64,000 nucleotides of DNA from Magnolia sinica (GCF_029962835.1 NC_080574.1:26200001-26264000); one strand, 5' to 3'; numbered from the stretch's first letter, positions 16,160 through 27,180 are shown. The notes: generated by a model not told the origin, from the sequence alone. Program-made: numbers and translations.

Positions 16160-18154
16160 TCAGGATCCACCATTCCTGTAAACGCTGCTGGATCCTTCCA
16201 TGTGTCCGTACCCGATGCGTCCGCTGCTTCCACCTTGGTGGTGTCCAATTGGTACGCAGTATCTTCTGGCTAGCTGACCAATCTGGTACCTTGAATTATC
16301 GCTCCGCACTGTCTGTAAATTCCCTGCTTGCCTTCCCAACCTTGACTGGATACGTTGGTGTTGATGGTGGTTGGGTTGCTGCGCAGTGCTAAGTAGATTT
16401 GGGGAGCTGCGAACCCTACCCAATCCAAACTCTTGGGTCTTGTAGCGGCTAATAGGCTCGGTTGCATCTCCGGTGCTGCTTTTATACATTGTAGCATCAT
16501 TATTATTAGAGTCATGGGAGTAGGTGTCTGGTCCAGTGGACCTAGGCGACCCTGCTGAAGAAGATATGCTGAAGACTGGGTGGCCCACATTGCTAGTTGT
16601 CCTCACGAACCCATTGATAGCGTCTATGTAACGCTGCTCCAGCACATTGGTTTCCACTGTTCTGGAAGGGATGTGGTTCTCGATCACTACTGGATTGGAA
16701 GGGAATAAGAACGCCCGGAGCCTCGGAGCAGCACTGTTCCTTGATAACATGGTATCGTGGCGGTCGTACTCGGTAAGCATGTGCTTGATGTCCTCGTCGC
16801 ATGTGACAGAGACTAGGGCATCAAGGTCTTCCGGTACCAACTGGTACTTGAGGATACCTTCCACGTTGAACAAGCTAGCCAGCTTCTTCATTAGCTCTGG
16901 ACATTCAGGAGGGGGAAAAAGAAAAAGAAAACGAACAGAACTTTTATTTGTTTTGGGTGAGGATTTGAGATTGTGATCTTTGAAATTCATGGATTTCAAA
17001 TCTTCTCTGTTTGATTTTCGCTGAGGGCTCGTTTGGCCGGTCGGATTGGAAGGGATTGGATGGTATTGGAAGGGATAGGAAGTTAAATCTCGGGATTGGC
17101 CGGGCGTGCCAAACAGAGTCGGTGATCTGATCCCAATCCCATGGATCTTAAGGCAATCCACTGACAACACCATCATTACCTTTAAATCCCATCCAATCCA
17201 CCTTAATCTGTTCAAATTTGCCTGGGACGTGTTTGGTTCGAAGGATTGGAAGGGAAGGGAAGGTTTAATCCCGGATTGGCCGGGCATGCCAAACAGACTG
17301 GATATAGCAATCCAGGGATAGAGCAATCCCATGGATCTCAAGACAATCCACTAACAACACCATCATTACCTAGAAATCCATGCCATCCACCTTATTACCA
17401 TTCAATCCCTTCTAATCCCTTACAAAAGTTAGTGAATTTCCCATGAGCCCTGCGACCTGGTCCTGCTCTGGCTTGCCCAGCTGGAAATGGCATGGCCTAG
17501 CCGTTTACAGCATAGGGTGGGCCTAGGTTGGCCCATTTCATGCTATGATCCTGTAGCAGATGTGGATTATGTCCTCAAGCCTTTTGTTTGGATGGTCTGT
17601 CCACAGATAGGTGATCCAGACGGTTGATCAGATGGCCTCACCGGTATAGATCATACTAAAAAATCAGCCCGACTGGGTCCTCGCAATTGATGCAACTTTG
17701 TTTTTTTCCCCTGTCGGTTTAACAAGGGCTAGGATCGCTCAATGGGGTCTCGCTAACCGTGCAGATCATACATCCATGGGCCCCACCTGTTAAAATGGAA
17801 GGCTCAAGTATACCATCCATTATCCTGAGCTGGGAAATGTTCATGACCGTTCAAATTCAAGGAGCGAAATTTCGAATAGATAGATGGGCCACGTGGCATC
17901 TGCGATGTGGCCCACCTTGAGATAAGGCATACACGTGAGAAAGGTGAAAGAGGAGGGAAAAAAGAAGAAAAAAGAAGAGGCTTGCCTGAGAAAGTGACAT
18001 TACGAGGGACAGCCACAACACGGGTCTCGCCACCCACGTACTTGAGCAGACCGTCGGATGGCCTCGGCAGTATCTTCCCGCCGTGGCTGCACAAGAACTT
18101 CACCCTATTCCTCGGCGATGACAGGGCCTCCTCGCTCGCTCCCGCAATCCCCAT
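16160..18154 (-). CDS. PB1 (Phox/Bem1p, octicosapeptide) domain protein, 2 exons, 301 aa
   Basis: Probably a protein-protein interaction adaptor, since PB1 domains pair with other PB1 domains; the partner is unknown. Exon 1 is 18154-17986 and exon 2 is 16896-16160. Exon 1 encodes MGIAGASEEA..., then RVKFLCSHGGKILPRPSDG.LKYVGGETR, the classic plant PB1 opening with the basic Lys. Exon 2 continues ELMKKLASLF...LKYQLVPEDLDALVSVTCDEDIKHMLTEYD, with the acidic D.D.D-like cluster, followed by PRLRAFLFPSN and LEQRYIDAINGFVR. The rest is Ser/Asn/Gln-rich and looks disordered. The intron (17985-16897) starts GC rather than GT: TCAG|GCAAGC, ending TCCAG|A. Splicing there joins ...NVTFS to ELMKK, exactly as the family requires. 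I chose the ATG at 18154 because upstream codons lack an ATG before a stop. I do not assign a paralogue name. Confidence 0.88.
17024..17451. mobile_element. Double MITE (hAT-like) in the PB1 intron
   Basis: Two related units lie head to tail, at about 17024-17223 and 17224-17451. Each begins with a '(C/G)GTGTTTGG'- or 'CTCGTTTGG'-type end and goes on to 'ggattggaaggga', 'cgggattggccggg', 'gtgccaaacaga', then 'aatcccatggatctcaag' and 'caacaccatcattacct'. The outer limits, AGGGCTCGTTTGG and CCCATGAGCCCT, are imperfect inverted ends. No clear TSD. A related element is at 44138-44765. It lies fully inside the intron, so the coding sequence is unaffected. Confidence 0.65.
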
Positions 18155-18724
18155 TCCTTCCCGATAGAGTCGCCGATTAAATCCCTCGCACCCCTCTCTA
18201 GGAAATCCCCCGATCCGCAACTGGAAGTTCCACTCGCCGGAGCTATTGCCGATGAATTCTCTCCGAGTAATCGACGAGGAATGCGATTCTACTTTCTACT
18301 CGAGATTCCGGTACGAGTCAAGCTGCGCTTCCAATCAACGCCCCGTTACGCTCCTGAATATGAAAAAGATGAAAATATCGGATTTTTGTCTGACTCTTCC
18401 TTCTCTCCGCGCCATGGAACGGTAAAAATTAAAAAAATAAAATAAAATACACATTCTAGTTTTATAACCATGATGATGATGATACTGCCCCGACATGCGA
18501 TGATCCTGACCGTTCACCTATTGTCCATCTAAAAGAAATGTTTCTAACTCACCTGACAGGTGCTGATCGGTTCTTAACATAGGGGGACGAGTGAAGAAAA
18601 AGGAAGGAAAAGATGATAGTCTTCTTTCAACTGACACAAGCCTTCAATCCACAAGGTAAAATGCTAGCCTAAAAATTGTTCCTTTATACCAACCAAGAGC
18701 CACCTGAGTGGACATTGGATTGCT
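18155..18724. other. Upstream region of the PB1 gene and intergenic
   Basis: Bases just upstream of the PB1 start (18155-18420) are GC-richer than the surroundings and would hold the 5' UTR and promoter. I see no clear TATA box. Short 'gatgatgatgat' runs lie at about 18470. No other gene. Confidence 0.4.
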
Positions 18725-19040
18725 TGACACCGCGTAAGTGGGGCCCACTGTGATGTGTGTGTTTTATCCGTGCCGTCCATCTGTTTTGCCAACTCATTTT
18801 AGAGCATGAGCCCAAAATTAAAGCATGTCCAAATCTCAAGTGGACCACACGGCAGGAAACAGTGTGGATGATGACCTAACCTTCCTAGGTCCCACAGTGA
18901 TGTTTATTTGTTATCCAAGCTCTTGATAAGATCACACAGACCTGGATGAAGGGACGGCAAAACGGATGAATGAAATGGATAAAATACATACATCACTGTG
19001 GGCCCCACAGAGCCCTGTGTTGGGTCACCCCGCATCCCCA
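18725..19040. mobile_element. Foldback MITE (MULE-like), internally deleted copy
   Basis: The core phrases are 'ggggcccactgtgatgtgtg', 'gccgtccatctg', 'aactcatttta', 'gtggaccacacggcaggaa' and, near the right, 'aatacatacatcactgtgg' followed by 'gccccacagagcc'. The left and right ends pair as complements. At about 310 bp it is shorter than the roughly 500-bp full copies because most of the second half is missing. Exact limits uncertain. Confidence 0.6.
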
Positions 19041-21900
19041 TCCTGTGAAAGTATAACCTTCTTGAGATCCACCCCGTCCATCAGCTGCACTGCCTCATGA
19101 TCACCGTGGAACCAAAAAATCATGATGATCTGATACTCAGGTACGCCCCACCATAGGCAGCAGTCGGGCTGGGATGTCCACCATTAGTTTTGTGTAAGGC
19201 CCACCAGTTTATATGCTATCCAGTCCTGATATGCCTCATCAGGATACATAATTAGCCGGAAATCACACTTTTCCAAAACTCAAGTGATCCATGCCACTTG
19301 AATTTAGTTGTTTTATATATAATTTTATACTAGGTGGTCTAGCCCACACCTCTTTTCTAGCTACTCGAGAATCAAACCACCATTTCCATAGAGCCTTCCT
19401 GCCCACTGCTTGAAAATACAATAGAAGAATAGTTATTCTGCCAAACGATCATTTTACTATTTCATTCCCTACTAGAGTAAGCATATGGATCCAATTAGGA
19501 TTCCAAGCAGCTGGATCAATCGAAATTTTGACTCTATCCGACCTACTTATTTTTCAAATGATATATATGTTGTTCACAAATATTCATTTTTAACTTAAAA
19601 TAGCTTTAACAGTTTATTCATTGAACTCATAAATGTTTGTGTTTTTTATTTACATTGAAATCATTGAATCTTCCTCTTATATTATTGCCATTGAACGAGT
19701 TGGGTATTGGTCCATTCGATTTAGTAGTGTTTTACTTATATATAAGTATTTTTGTCATTTTCATTTCTTTATTTCAACCTAGGAAAACATTCTTGTTAGT
19801 TAGTTCATGATCGACATCATGTATCGATCTGTATTGTAATTTCTATACGTTTCTCAAAATCAAATTGATACAATCTCCTTGGGACTCCTCTTTTGAGTGA
19901 TATTTGATAGGGTGGGTAGAGACCATGTCTTCATCCATAGGAAGTGCCTGGATCAATTGAAAGTTCCATTCTACCTAAATTACTCATTTTCAAATGATAT
20001 CCACATTGTTCACAAATATTCAATTTTGACTTAAAAAGTTTCTTATAATTTAATCTATAACAATTTTTACACCGAAACTTGTAAATGTTTGTATTTTTTT
20101 ATAGTTGAAACACCCTAATTACTTGAATTAAAGTCAAACAAGGGTTGGACGGCCTGATAGATATGAGGTGGATTGCATATACGTTAAATCATTATCACAG
20201 CGAAGAAAGTGACCCTGGTGGGTATTTAGACGAGGTACCTAAGCTTTTTCCAATTGATATGGCTATAAGCCTAAACTCTCTTACTCCAAATTGTAAACTA
20301 TTTCAAAATAGTTAACTTATTAAAAATAGTAAAAATGTCTAAAATAACTCGGAATCACTTAAATTATTCAAATATTAAAACAACTAAAAATAACAACATT
20401 TTAACTTTTTAAAAAATAATAAAATTTGACTTTAAATTGAAATTAACCCTAAAGAAATTTTATTTTTACAAAATAATTAAGGGTCAATTAACTTTGTTCA
20501 TTGAGGCATGTTATGAGATCTATCAATAACTTTCCAATGACATCTCCCATCTTATATGCATAATTCTAATAACTGTTCACAAAGTTAGGTTCTTTTTAAC
20601 CCCACCTCAATCCATGTGGTCTAATTTCTTTCGATCTTGATGCTTCATAAAGTCATCCATACCATCTCCTACATAAGTGGTAATCTTAAACTAGTGGGAT
20701 TCATTTCACTGTTAACCATACACTATAGAAATGCATGGATGAATAGTCCGGATCATCACATGGAGGGCAGAGAGGGTGAGCCTCTATAGGAATAGCTTTC
20801 GTGACTAAGGCTAGGAATGGTCCAAGCATGTGCTAAGCATAGCCCACGTATTCAAAATCCAGGCTTGAACGAGTCGCAACCCTACCCATTCCTACCCCTA
20901 TCAAAACCAAACCTCATAATAGAAAGGATTGGGTACTTTGTGTTGTGTACTTAAAAGGAGTGCTTGAATTTGGGCAAAGTTGCGTCCTTAATCATAAACA
21001 AAGTTACATGTACATGGTTTGTCAACCTTGTGCATGAGAATCAATGCTCAAGTAGCCAGGCATATATGATTGTTGGACCATGGATTGGGTATCTTTAATG
21101 GAACAATGGAATTGCTTGACAATGACACTTTATATCTTGACTGCACATGAGGATCACACACATTTGTTCACATGTCTTGCATGTTTCAATATGCCATAGT
21201 ATGATTGTTCAAGTTGAAGTATACCACATGTGTATATTTCCCCTTATCGATCTTCGAGTACTAAAATGTGACAATGTGCATGTGTCACATTTACACATGC
21301 ACATATGTAAATGTGCCACTAACTAATATTTTATTTATTCATGTGTTACAATTCATCCTATCTATAATTTAAGGTGTTTGACAAACAAATAACAAACAAC
21401 TAGCCTATAACAATATGTCCAATTAACTTCGACATCATATATTAGGTCGCTAGTTGTAATATAGCTTTGCACAAATCCAAACATGCCTAATTGTTCTAGT
21501 GCCTGAATGTAAGGCTCTAGTTGAAGGATCCAAATCATTGTTGGTAGGATGCATTGGGTTTGGTCTTTCTCTTACATAGGAAGATCATAGCCATTCAATA
21601 TTTGGTGTTTCTTCCCTTGAATGCCGTGTGTTTTTTCACACTGTTCTGTCCGTGGGCTATAAATCAAAGTTTAGGTCCTAGTTGGCGAGATATGTGGGCC
21701 ATCCATCATCCACAATGGACCAATCATATCTGCCGCTTAATTAAGCACTAAACTAAGGGCCCCGCATGCATACGGTGAGAGGATCGCAACGAAAGAGGAC
21801 AAAAAAAGTAGACTCGGTAAATACCAAGTTCCCTCATGCCATGGCATGACACTATTTCATTGATCCACCGAACACAGATTGGAAGAATGTGTCCTGCTCC
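19041..21900. other. Long intergenic stretch without a gene
   Basis: AT-rich. A block of about 150 bp occurs twice in direct orientation, at about 19512-19670 and 19950-20110 (shared 'ttgttcacaaatattca' and 'aaatgtttgt'). Runs such as 'aaaatagtaaaaatgtc' appear at about 20320. At 20800-21500 there are repeated 'cacatgtgtac'-like words but no gene. Only short frames are open, none with a domain I can see. Confidence 0.5.
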
Positions 21901-21914
21901 TCTGCTTGGATGGA

Positions 21915-22361
21915 CTTGGTCTAGGTAAGGGCATTGTGGAGCTCACCATGATGTCTGTATTTTATTCATTACGTCCATCCATTCTGTTAGATCATTCTAG
22001 GGCATACAAGGTCCACAATGAAGTAGATTCAATGCACAGGCGAGATTGAATGACTACCATTAAAATCTTCTTGACAGCCACTTGAAGTTTTGATCAAGCT
22101 AGTATTGTGTCTTCCCTTTGTTCAAGCCTACGTGACCTTATGAATAAGCTTGATAGCAAATAAATATCAAGGTTGGCCATAGGAAGGTTTCAATGGGGAC
22201 CATCATCATCACTATTACTTCTTATGATGTAGTGCACTTGGTCCTCATTTTAAGATAATACTTTAAAATGATCTAACAAAATAGATAGATGGCATGGATA
22301 AAACACATACGTCACGGTGGTCCCTATGGAGCTCCTGGCTTCTAGGCAAGGGCAGGATGCA
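21915..22361. mobile_element. Foldback MITE (MULE-like), old copy
   Basis: Left half phrases 'gctcaccatgatgtctgta' and 'cgtccatccattctg' pair with right half 'ggataaaacacatacgtcac' and 'ggtccctatggagctc'. Direct repeats TCTAGGTAAGGGCA and TCTAGGCAAGGGCA lie near the two borders and may include a worn TSD. Limits approximate. Confidence 0.55.
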
Positions 22362-22437
22362 ATCCAAATCATACTTGACTTGCAACCTTTTAGAAGGAGA
22401 GTCGATTAGGTGTAACCTAGGTAACACCGACAAGGTG

Positions 22438-22972
22438 GGAAACGGATTGGCTACTCCCCCTGACACCAGCCAATGGCTGGTGGTCGGTGCCATTTGGGCC
22501 CCACTATGATGTATGTGTTTCATCCATGCCGTCCATCTATTTTTACATATCATTTTACAGTATGAATTCAAAAATAAGGTATATCCAAATCTCAAGTGGA
22601 CCACATTACAGGAAATAGTGTTGAATGAGGGTCGACCATTACAAACATTTTGGGGGCCATAAAAGTTTTGGATCAAGCTGATTTTTTTTTTCTCTTCATC
22701 TGGGCCTGTATGACCTAATCAACAGATTGGATGTCAAATAAACAGTATAGTGGGCCTTAAGAGGATTTTAATGGTGGATATCCAATCATTATTGTTTTTA
22801 TGTGGTGTGGTCGACCTGAGATTTATATTCCTCTCATTCTATAATTAAACCATAAAATGATCTGTAAAAATGGATGAACGGAGTGGGTGAAAAAAATACA
22901 TCATGGTGGGGCCCACAGAGCACTGACCATCAGCCACGGAGCTGGTGGCAGGGGAGTAGCCAATCCGTTTAC
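22438..22972. mobile_element. Foldback MITE (MULE-like) with perfect 9-bp TSD
   Basis: A 535-bp element starts GGAAACGGATTGGCTACTCC; its right end, complemented, starts GTAAACGGATTGGCTACTCC. It is flanked by GACAAGGTG at 22429-22437 and 22973-22981, identical 9-bp copies. The arms pair along most of their length: ends, then 'ggtgc..tgggccccac.atgatgtatgtg', then 'ccgtccat'. A short unpaired centre remains. No coding capacity. The 9-bp TSD and long terminal inverted repeats point to the Mutator superfamily. Confidence 0.85.
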
Positions 22973-23009
22973 GACAAGGTGTACCTCTCTGACATGGCAT
23001 CGTTTCATT

Positions 23010-23537
23010 GGAATCGGATTGCGTACTGAGTTACTCAATATGCTCTTATCGTACTGAGTAAACTCAGTTGGGCCCACCATGAAAATAAGTGGTTTGTCCA
23101 CGCCGTCCATACATTTTTTTTCAGCTTATTTAAGGAGCTGAGCCCAAAGTTGAAGCACATACAAATCTCAAGTGGATCATACCACAGGAAACAATGGGAG
23201 TAATGATTTCCACCCTTGAAACCTTCCTAGGCCCTACAATAATGTCTATTTGTCATCCAAGCTGTTAATAAGATCACAAAGACATGGATGAAGGTAAAAA
23301 ACAAATATAAGCTTAATACAAAAATTCTGTGACACTCAAGAATTTTTCAACGGTATAAGTTCAATTCACACTATTTCATGTGGTGTGGTTCATTTGAGCT
23401 TTGGATATTCTTCAATTTTGGACCCATGCCATAAAATTATCTAATAAAATAGATAAACGGAGTGGATAAAATACATAGATCATGGTGAATCCCACAGAGT
23501 TTAGCGTACTGAGTTACTCAGTACGCAATCCGCTTCC
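23010..23537. mobile_element. Foldback MITE (MULE-like) with perfect 9-bp TSD, ACTGAG end type
   Basis: A 528-bp element with ends GGAATCGGATTGCGTACTGA and, complemented, GGAAGCGGATTGCGTACTGA, flanked by identical CGTTTCATT at 23001-23009 and 23538-23546. The inner arms carry the usual family core ('gggcccaccatga', 'ccacgccgtccat', 'aagtggatcat'). It lies only 37 bases right of the previous element. Its first roughly 60 bp differ from that element apart from the GGA.ACGGATTG start. Confidence 0.88.
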
Positions 23538-23550
23538 CGTTTCATTAGCA

Positions 23551-23640
23551 TGCAAAAGCTGTTAAAGTGGGTAAATCAACTTTCACAGGTTGAATGCGAA
23601 AGCTGTTAAAGTGGGTACATCAACTTTCACAAGTTGAATG
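23551..23640. repeat. 44-bp tandem duplication
   Basis: The words AAAGCTGTTAAAGTGGGTA and 'catcaactttcaca.gttgaatgc' occur twice, starting at 23555 and 23599. Few differences, so relatively young. It borders the right TSD of the MITE ending at 23537. Confidence 0.85.
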
Positions 23641-23726
23641 CATAACCCTTCCTTGATAGGCATTGGCACGCTAATGATATCATGCCACGTCGAGGGTAAC
23701 GTATAATCCACATGAGCCAAGTAGAA

Positions 23727-24309
23727 GTAGGCGTAGGTGATACCCGAGTAACACCTTAGTGGGTGTTACCCTTATCTCAGGGGCCTACCTTGATGATGTG
23801 TTGTATAACCATGTCCTCCATCTGTTTCTCTAGCCCATTTTTGGACCGGATCCTAAAAATTAAGTAGATCCAAATCTCAGGTGGACCACATCATGAGAAA
23901 CATGGGTGATTGATCAGTACCTCACCATTAAAAATTCAGAAGGGCCTATCCTAAGGTTTTGGTAATGTTTATTTGCCATCCAATCTTTTGATAATGTCAA
24001 AAACAACGGTATTAAAGGAAAATACAAGGATCAACTTGATCCTAAGCTTTTGTAGCCCACGAAAACTTTCTAATGATCATTCATTACATTTTCTAGTAGT
24101 ATGATCTACCTGAGATTTGAATCTTCTCAAGGTTAGGGATCACGTTCTAAGATAAGATGGAAAAATAGATAGGTTCACCACCCGGCATAAAATGAGATTG
24201 AAAAATAGATGGATAGCATGAATGTACAACAAATACATTAAGGAGAGCCCCCACATGGTCAGTATAACACCAACTAAAATGTTATCTAAGTAACAGCTAA
24301 TCCGTTTCC
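23727..24309. mobile_element. Foldback MITE (MULE-like), GGTGTTACCC end type
   Basis: The arms pair as 'gtaacaccttagtgggtgttaccc' (left) and 'ataacaccaactaaaatgtt' (right), followed inward by 'ggggcctaccttgatgatgt' and 'gccgtcc'-like core words. The right end 'taatccgtttcc' matches the GGAAACGGATTA start of the family. A TSD is not convincing. A sister copy with the same end type is at about 31010-31506. Confidence 0.65.
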
Positions 24310-24330
24310 CTAGTCCACTCCCTTTTGAAA

Positions 24331-24819
24331 GGACGCCGTTTGGCTATGATGCTGCCACTAGCCAGGTGGCTAGTGGTTGGTGCTATGTAGGCCCCACCAT
24401 GATGTAAGTGTTTTATCCACGCCGTCCATCCATTTTTAAAGATCATTTTAGGGCTTGATCCCAAAAATAAGGGAGGTATAAAAATCAGTTGGACCACACC
24501 ACCGGAAAACAGTAGTGATTGAATGTCCACCATTAAAAACCTCCTAGGACCCAATCTAATATGTTATTAGACATCCAACCTGTTGATTAGGTCGTACAGA
24601 CCTGGATGAAGGGGACAAAGAAACATCAGCTTAATCCAAAACTTTTGTGGCCCACGAGAAGTTTTTAATGGTGGGCCTTCAATCAACAGTGTGGTCCACT
24701 TGAGATTTGGATCAACCTAATTTTTGGGCTTATTTCATAAAATGATCTGAAAAAAATGGACGGATGGGATGGATGAAACACATACATCATGGAGGGGTCC
24801 ACATAGCCAATACGTTTCC
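24331..24819. mobile_element. Foldback MITE (MULE-like) with perfect 9-bp TSD
   Basis: A 489-bp element begins GGACGCCGTTTGGCTATG; the right end complemented is GGAAACGTATTGGCTATG. The TSD CTTTTGAAA is identical at 24322-24330 and 24820-24828. The arms mirror each other for about 230 bp each ('gccccaccatgatgtaagtg' against 'catacatcatggaggggtcc'; 'attaaaaacctcc' against 'gaagtttttaat'). Only 21 bases separate it from the previous element. Confidence 0.9.
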
Positions 24820-24828
24820 CTTTTGAAA

Positions 24829-25892
24829 GGTGATGGAATCTGACAGGCCATTGAAACAGTGCCATGTAACGGTCTGACCGAATCTGCTCGTAAAAACCAA
24901 ACAAAGCATTCATAGGAAGTTTGATTGAGGTACGTACCATTCTCCGGCCAGGGTTTGCACCGGGCATTCAGATTGCGTAGTGGGGCCTGTGCCAAAGTGA
25001 TCCAAACCGTTGGTGTGATAGGTCTAAACGTGGACACTCAAAGAACCAAAAACGGGAAGATTAAAAGATCTCAACCGCTGAATTTTGTCCTTCTATGTAT
25101 TGAAAGAGAACCCCTGCCGCGTTTTTTGTTTAAATCATCTACTTCTCAGCCGCCTATTGAACGGCCAGGACTTTCCCATATTTTGTTCTTTTGGAGAGGC
25201 CCATCGTTTTAACGGTTTTAAATAACTGAATCACGGCCCCCCACTTGCACAAACCGAAATCCATAAACGTCACCGTACCAACACTCGCCTCGAGTATCTA
25301 CGCCCGATACCGAGAACAGTTTTGTAAGGATCTTTCCAGTTCGTCGTGCAACGAAACGCGATTGATTCGTTGCCTCTCCATCGTACACGTGGTTGTAAGA
25401 TTGTGAATCCTGACCATCCATCTGGCGGGTATTAGGGCATGTTGACTCTCCTAATAAAACCACACTAACAAAGAATCTTAAACATCCATCTGGTAGACCG
25501 CACTCTTGTATTTTTACACTAAATCAGGCAGGTAGGACAGCTAATACCATATGATTTTTCTACTGTGGGCTCTCCGCAATATGGCCCCATCAGGCTACGG
25601 TCCAGATTCAGCAACAGTTTACAACCACTTGTACAGTACACAGGCTACGAACCAAGTTCGGGTTCATCACTGGGCCATCCAGGCCCATGCACCGATAAAA
25701 AAGGGTCCACTTATCGGATGGGCCACACGTGTATGCTAAATAATCCAACCGTCCATTTTACCTGTACACGTGAAACTCACCTGATGAATGGCCTGGATGG
25801 CTGGATCTCCAGTGGGGTTGAGAATTCGGTAAAATAGAAAAGAAAAATAAAATCAGATTCGTTTTCCTGCATACAGAAAAGAAAAGATCGCT
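24829..25892. other. Intergenic, no gene seen
   Basis: Moderately GC-rich, unlike the AT-rich DNA to the left. Short frames up to about 100 codons show no recognisable domain. Part of it (about 25560-25810) has words like 'gggccatccaggcccatg' and 'ccgtccatttta' seen in repeats. Confidence 0.4.
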
Positions 25893-26110
25893 ACCTTAAT
25901 GCGAGAGAGGAAAGAAAAGAGAGCTCTCTGTAAAATGAAATTGCGAAGGCGAGCAGAAGCGTAAGCTCTCTCTCTCTCTCTCTCTCTCCCTATCACTCCG
26001 TCGCGATGGATTGAAAGAAAGAGGGATGTTCGGAAAATCCTCTCTTTCTCCCCTTTCTCTCTTTCTTTCTTTTTTCTGGTTTTTCTTCGCTGGATATATA
26101 AATCCGGGAA
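25893..26110 (-). promoter_or_regulatory. Orphan promoter with 5' UTR and splice donor, no downstream gene
   Basis: On the minus strand there is a TATA box TTTATATATCC (about 26090-26102), then a purine-rich leader, a (GA)n run (complement of the CT run 25965-25989), and a leader ending CATTAAG|GTAGCG at about 25893, a good splice donor. That is the layout of a plant promoter plus non-coding first exon. Downstream (below 25890) I find no coding exon, only repeats and short frames. It may be a gene remnant or a promoter cut off from its gene; equally it could be chance. Confidence 0.3.
25965..25989. repeat. (CT)n microsatellite
   Basis: About 25 bases of uninterrupted CT dinucleotides. It sits in the putative leader of the orphan promoter. 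Confidence 0.9.
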
Positions 26111-26363
26111 TGGAGGGATTTTCTCTTTTGAATGAATGACTCTGTTTCTTCATTTGCCCCCAACCACAGGTTTTCTCCCCGAGATTGGTGAATTGACGAA
26201 AATGACCTTCTCTGTTTAGCAATTACATGGGAGAAATTTACGACTGTAGACCCCACCTTTTATCCATTGAATATTCATGAAGCAATACAAACTTAACCTC
26301 CGAACTTAGACCTCCTCGTACGGACGACAAATTCCAGGACGAAAATATCCCTCCTTTTCGAGG

Positions 26364-26835
26364 AAACTGATTGGGTACTCCCCCTGCCACCCGCCAATGA
26401 TGTATGCTTTTCATCCTTGCCTATCCATATATTTTTCCTGATCATTTTATGGCAGGAGACCAAAAATGAGGTATATCCAAATCTCCAGTGTACCACATCA
26501 CAAGAAACAGTGTTGAATGAGCGTCAACCATTAGAAACTCAGCTGGAGCCCACTGTGATGTTTGTGAGAAATCCTCCCCATCTAAGTTCATTCATAGGGT
26601 CACAGAGACCTGGATGAAGAGGAAAAACAAATTTCATAATGATCCAAAACTTCTGTATCCCCTAAAAGGTTTTCAGTGGTAGACGTTCAATTCCCCACTA
26701 CCTTTTATAGTGTGGTTCACTTGATAGTTAGATCTATCTTATTTTTCGTCTCAACCCTTAATATGAGCTCGCCAAATAGATGGACGGTTTGGATATGACA
26801 AAGACCTCATGATGGGACCCATAAAAGCAACAGGA
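26364..26835. mobile_element. Foldback MITE nested in the left arm of element A
   Basis: Starts GGAAACTGATTGGGTACTCC (26364) and carries the family core. Compared with its mirror copy in the right arm it lacks about 33 bases around 'gggccccaccatgat' at 26397-26399. Its inner end 'gatgggacccataaaagca' is followed by an A run. It pairs with 30365-30867. Confidence 0.75.
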
Positions 26836-27052
26836 AAAAAAAAACAGACAACCGTAGTACGGCGGCAGTGCCGTGGCAGTCTGGCAATTTTTATTTTTAT
26901 TTTTTTACAAGGAGAACATTTTCTCCCTTACATTTTTCTCTAATACATAATTATGTAAATATGTATATATAAGTATATAAAAATATTTTTCTATCTTTTA
27001 ATTCATTTCTTTGTCTACTTATTTAACAAGCAAATCTCCTAGGTTAGAATGA

Positions 27053-27180
27053 TTTTTTTTTTTTTTAAACACACCCCCACACACTCACACTAGTGGAATT
27101 TCACCACTTATGGATACTCAAATACTTGATCGGGTATTGAAACTCCTAAGAGTCTACCACCCGAGCAAGAGTAAGGATCC
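27053..27180 (-). mobile_element. tRNA-derived SINE in the left arm of element A
   Basis: Minus-strand copy with its A-tail seen as the T run at 27053-27066. It is flanked by AGGTTAGAATGA (27041-27052) and AAACTAGAATGA (27181-27192), a worn 12-bp TSD. It mirrors the copy at 29989-30129, so both descend from one insertion. Confidence 0.8.

Noticed and set aside
16897-17341. Upstream extension of the PB1 frame to 17341, giving a 393-aa protein
   Set aside because: The extension reads through the intron and its MITE. The domain is completed instead by splicing to the exon at 18154-17986.
18155-18220. Earlier start for the PB1 protein at 18220
   Set aside because: That codon is TTG, not ATG. 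The first in-frame ATG is at 18154, just before the domain.
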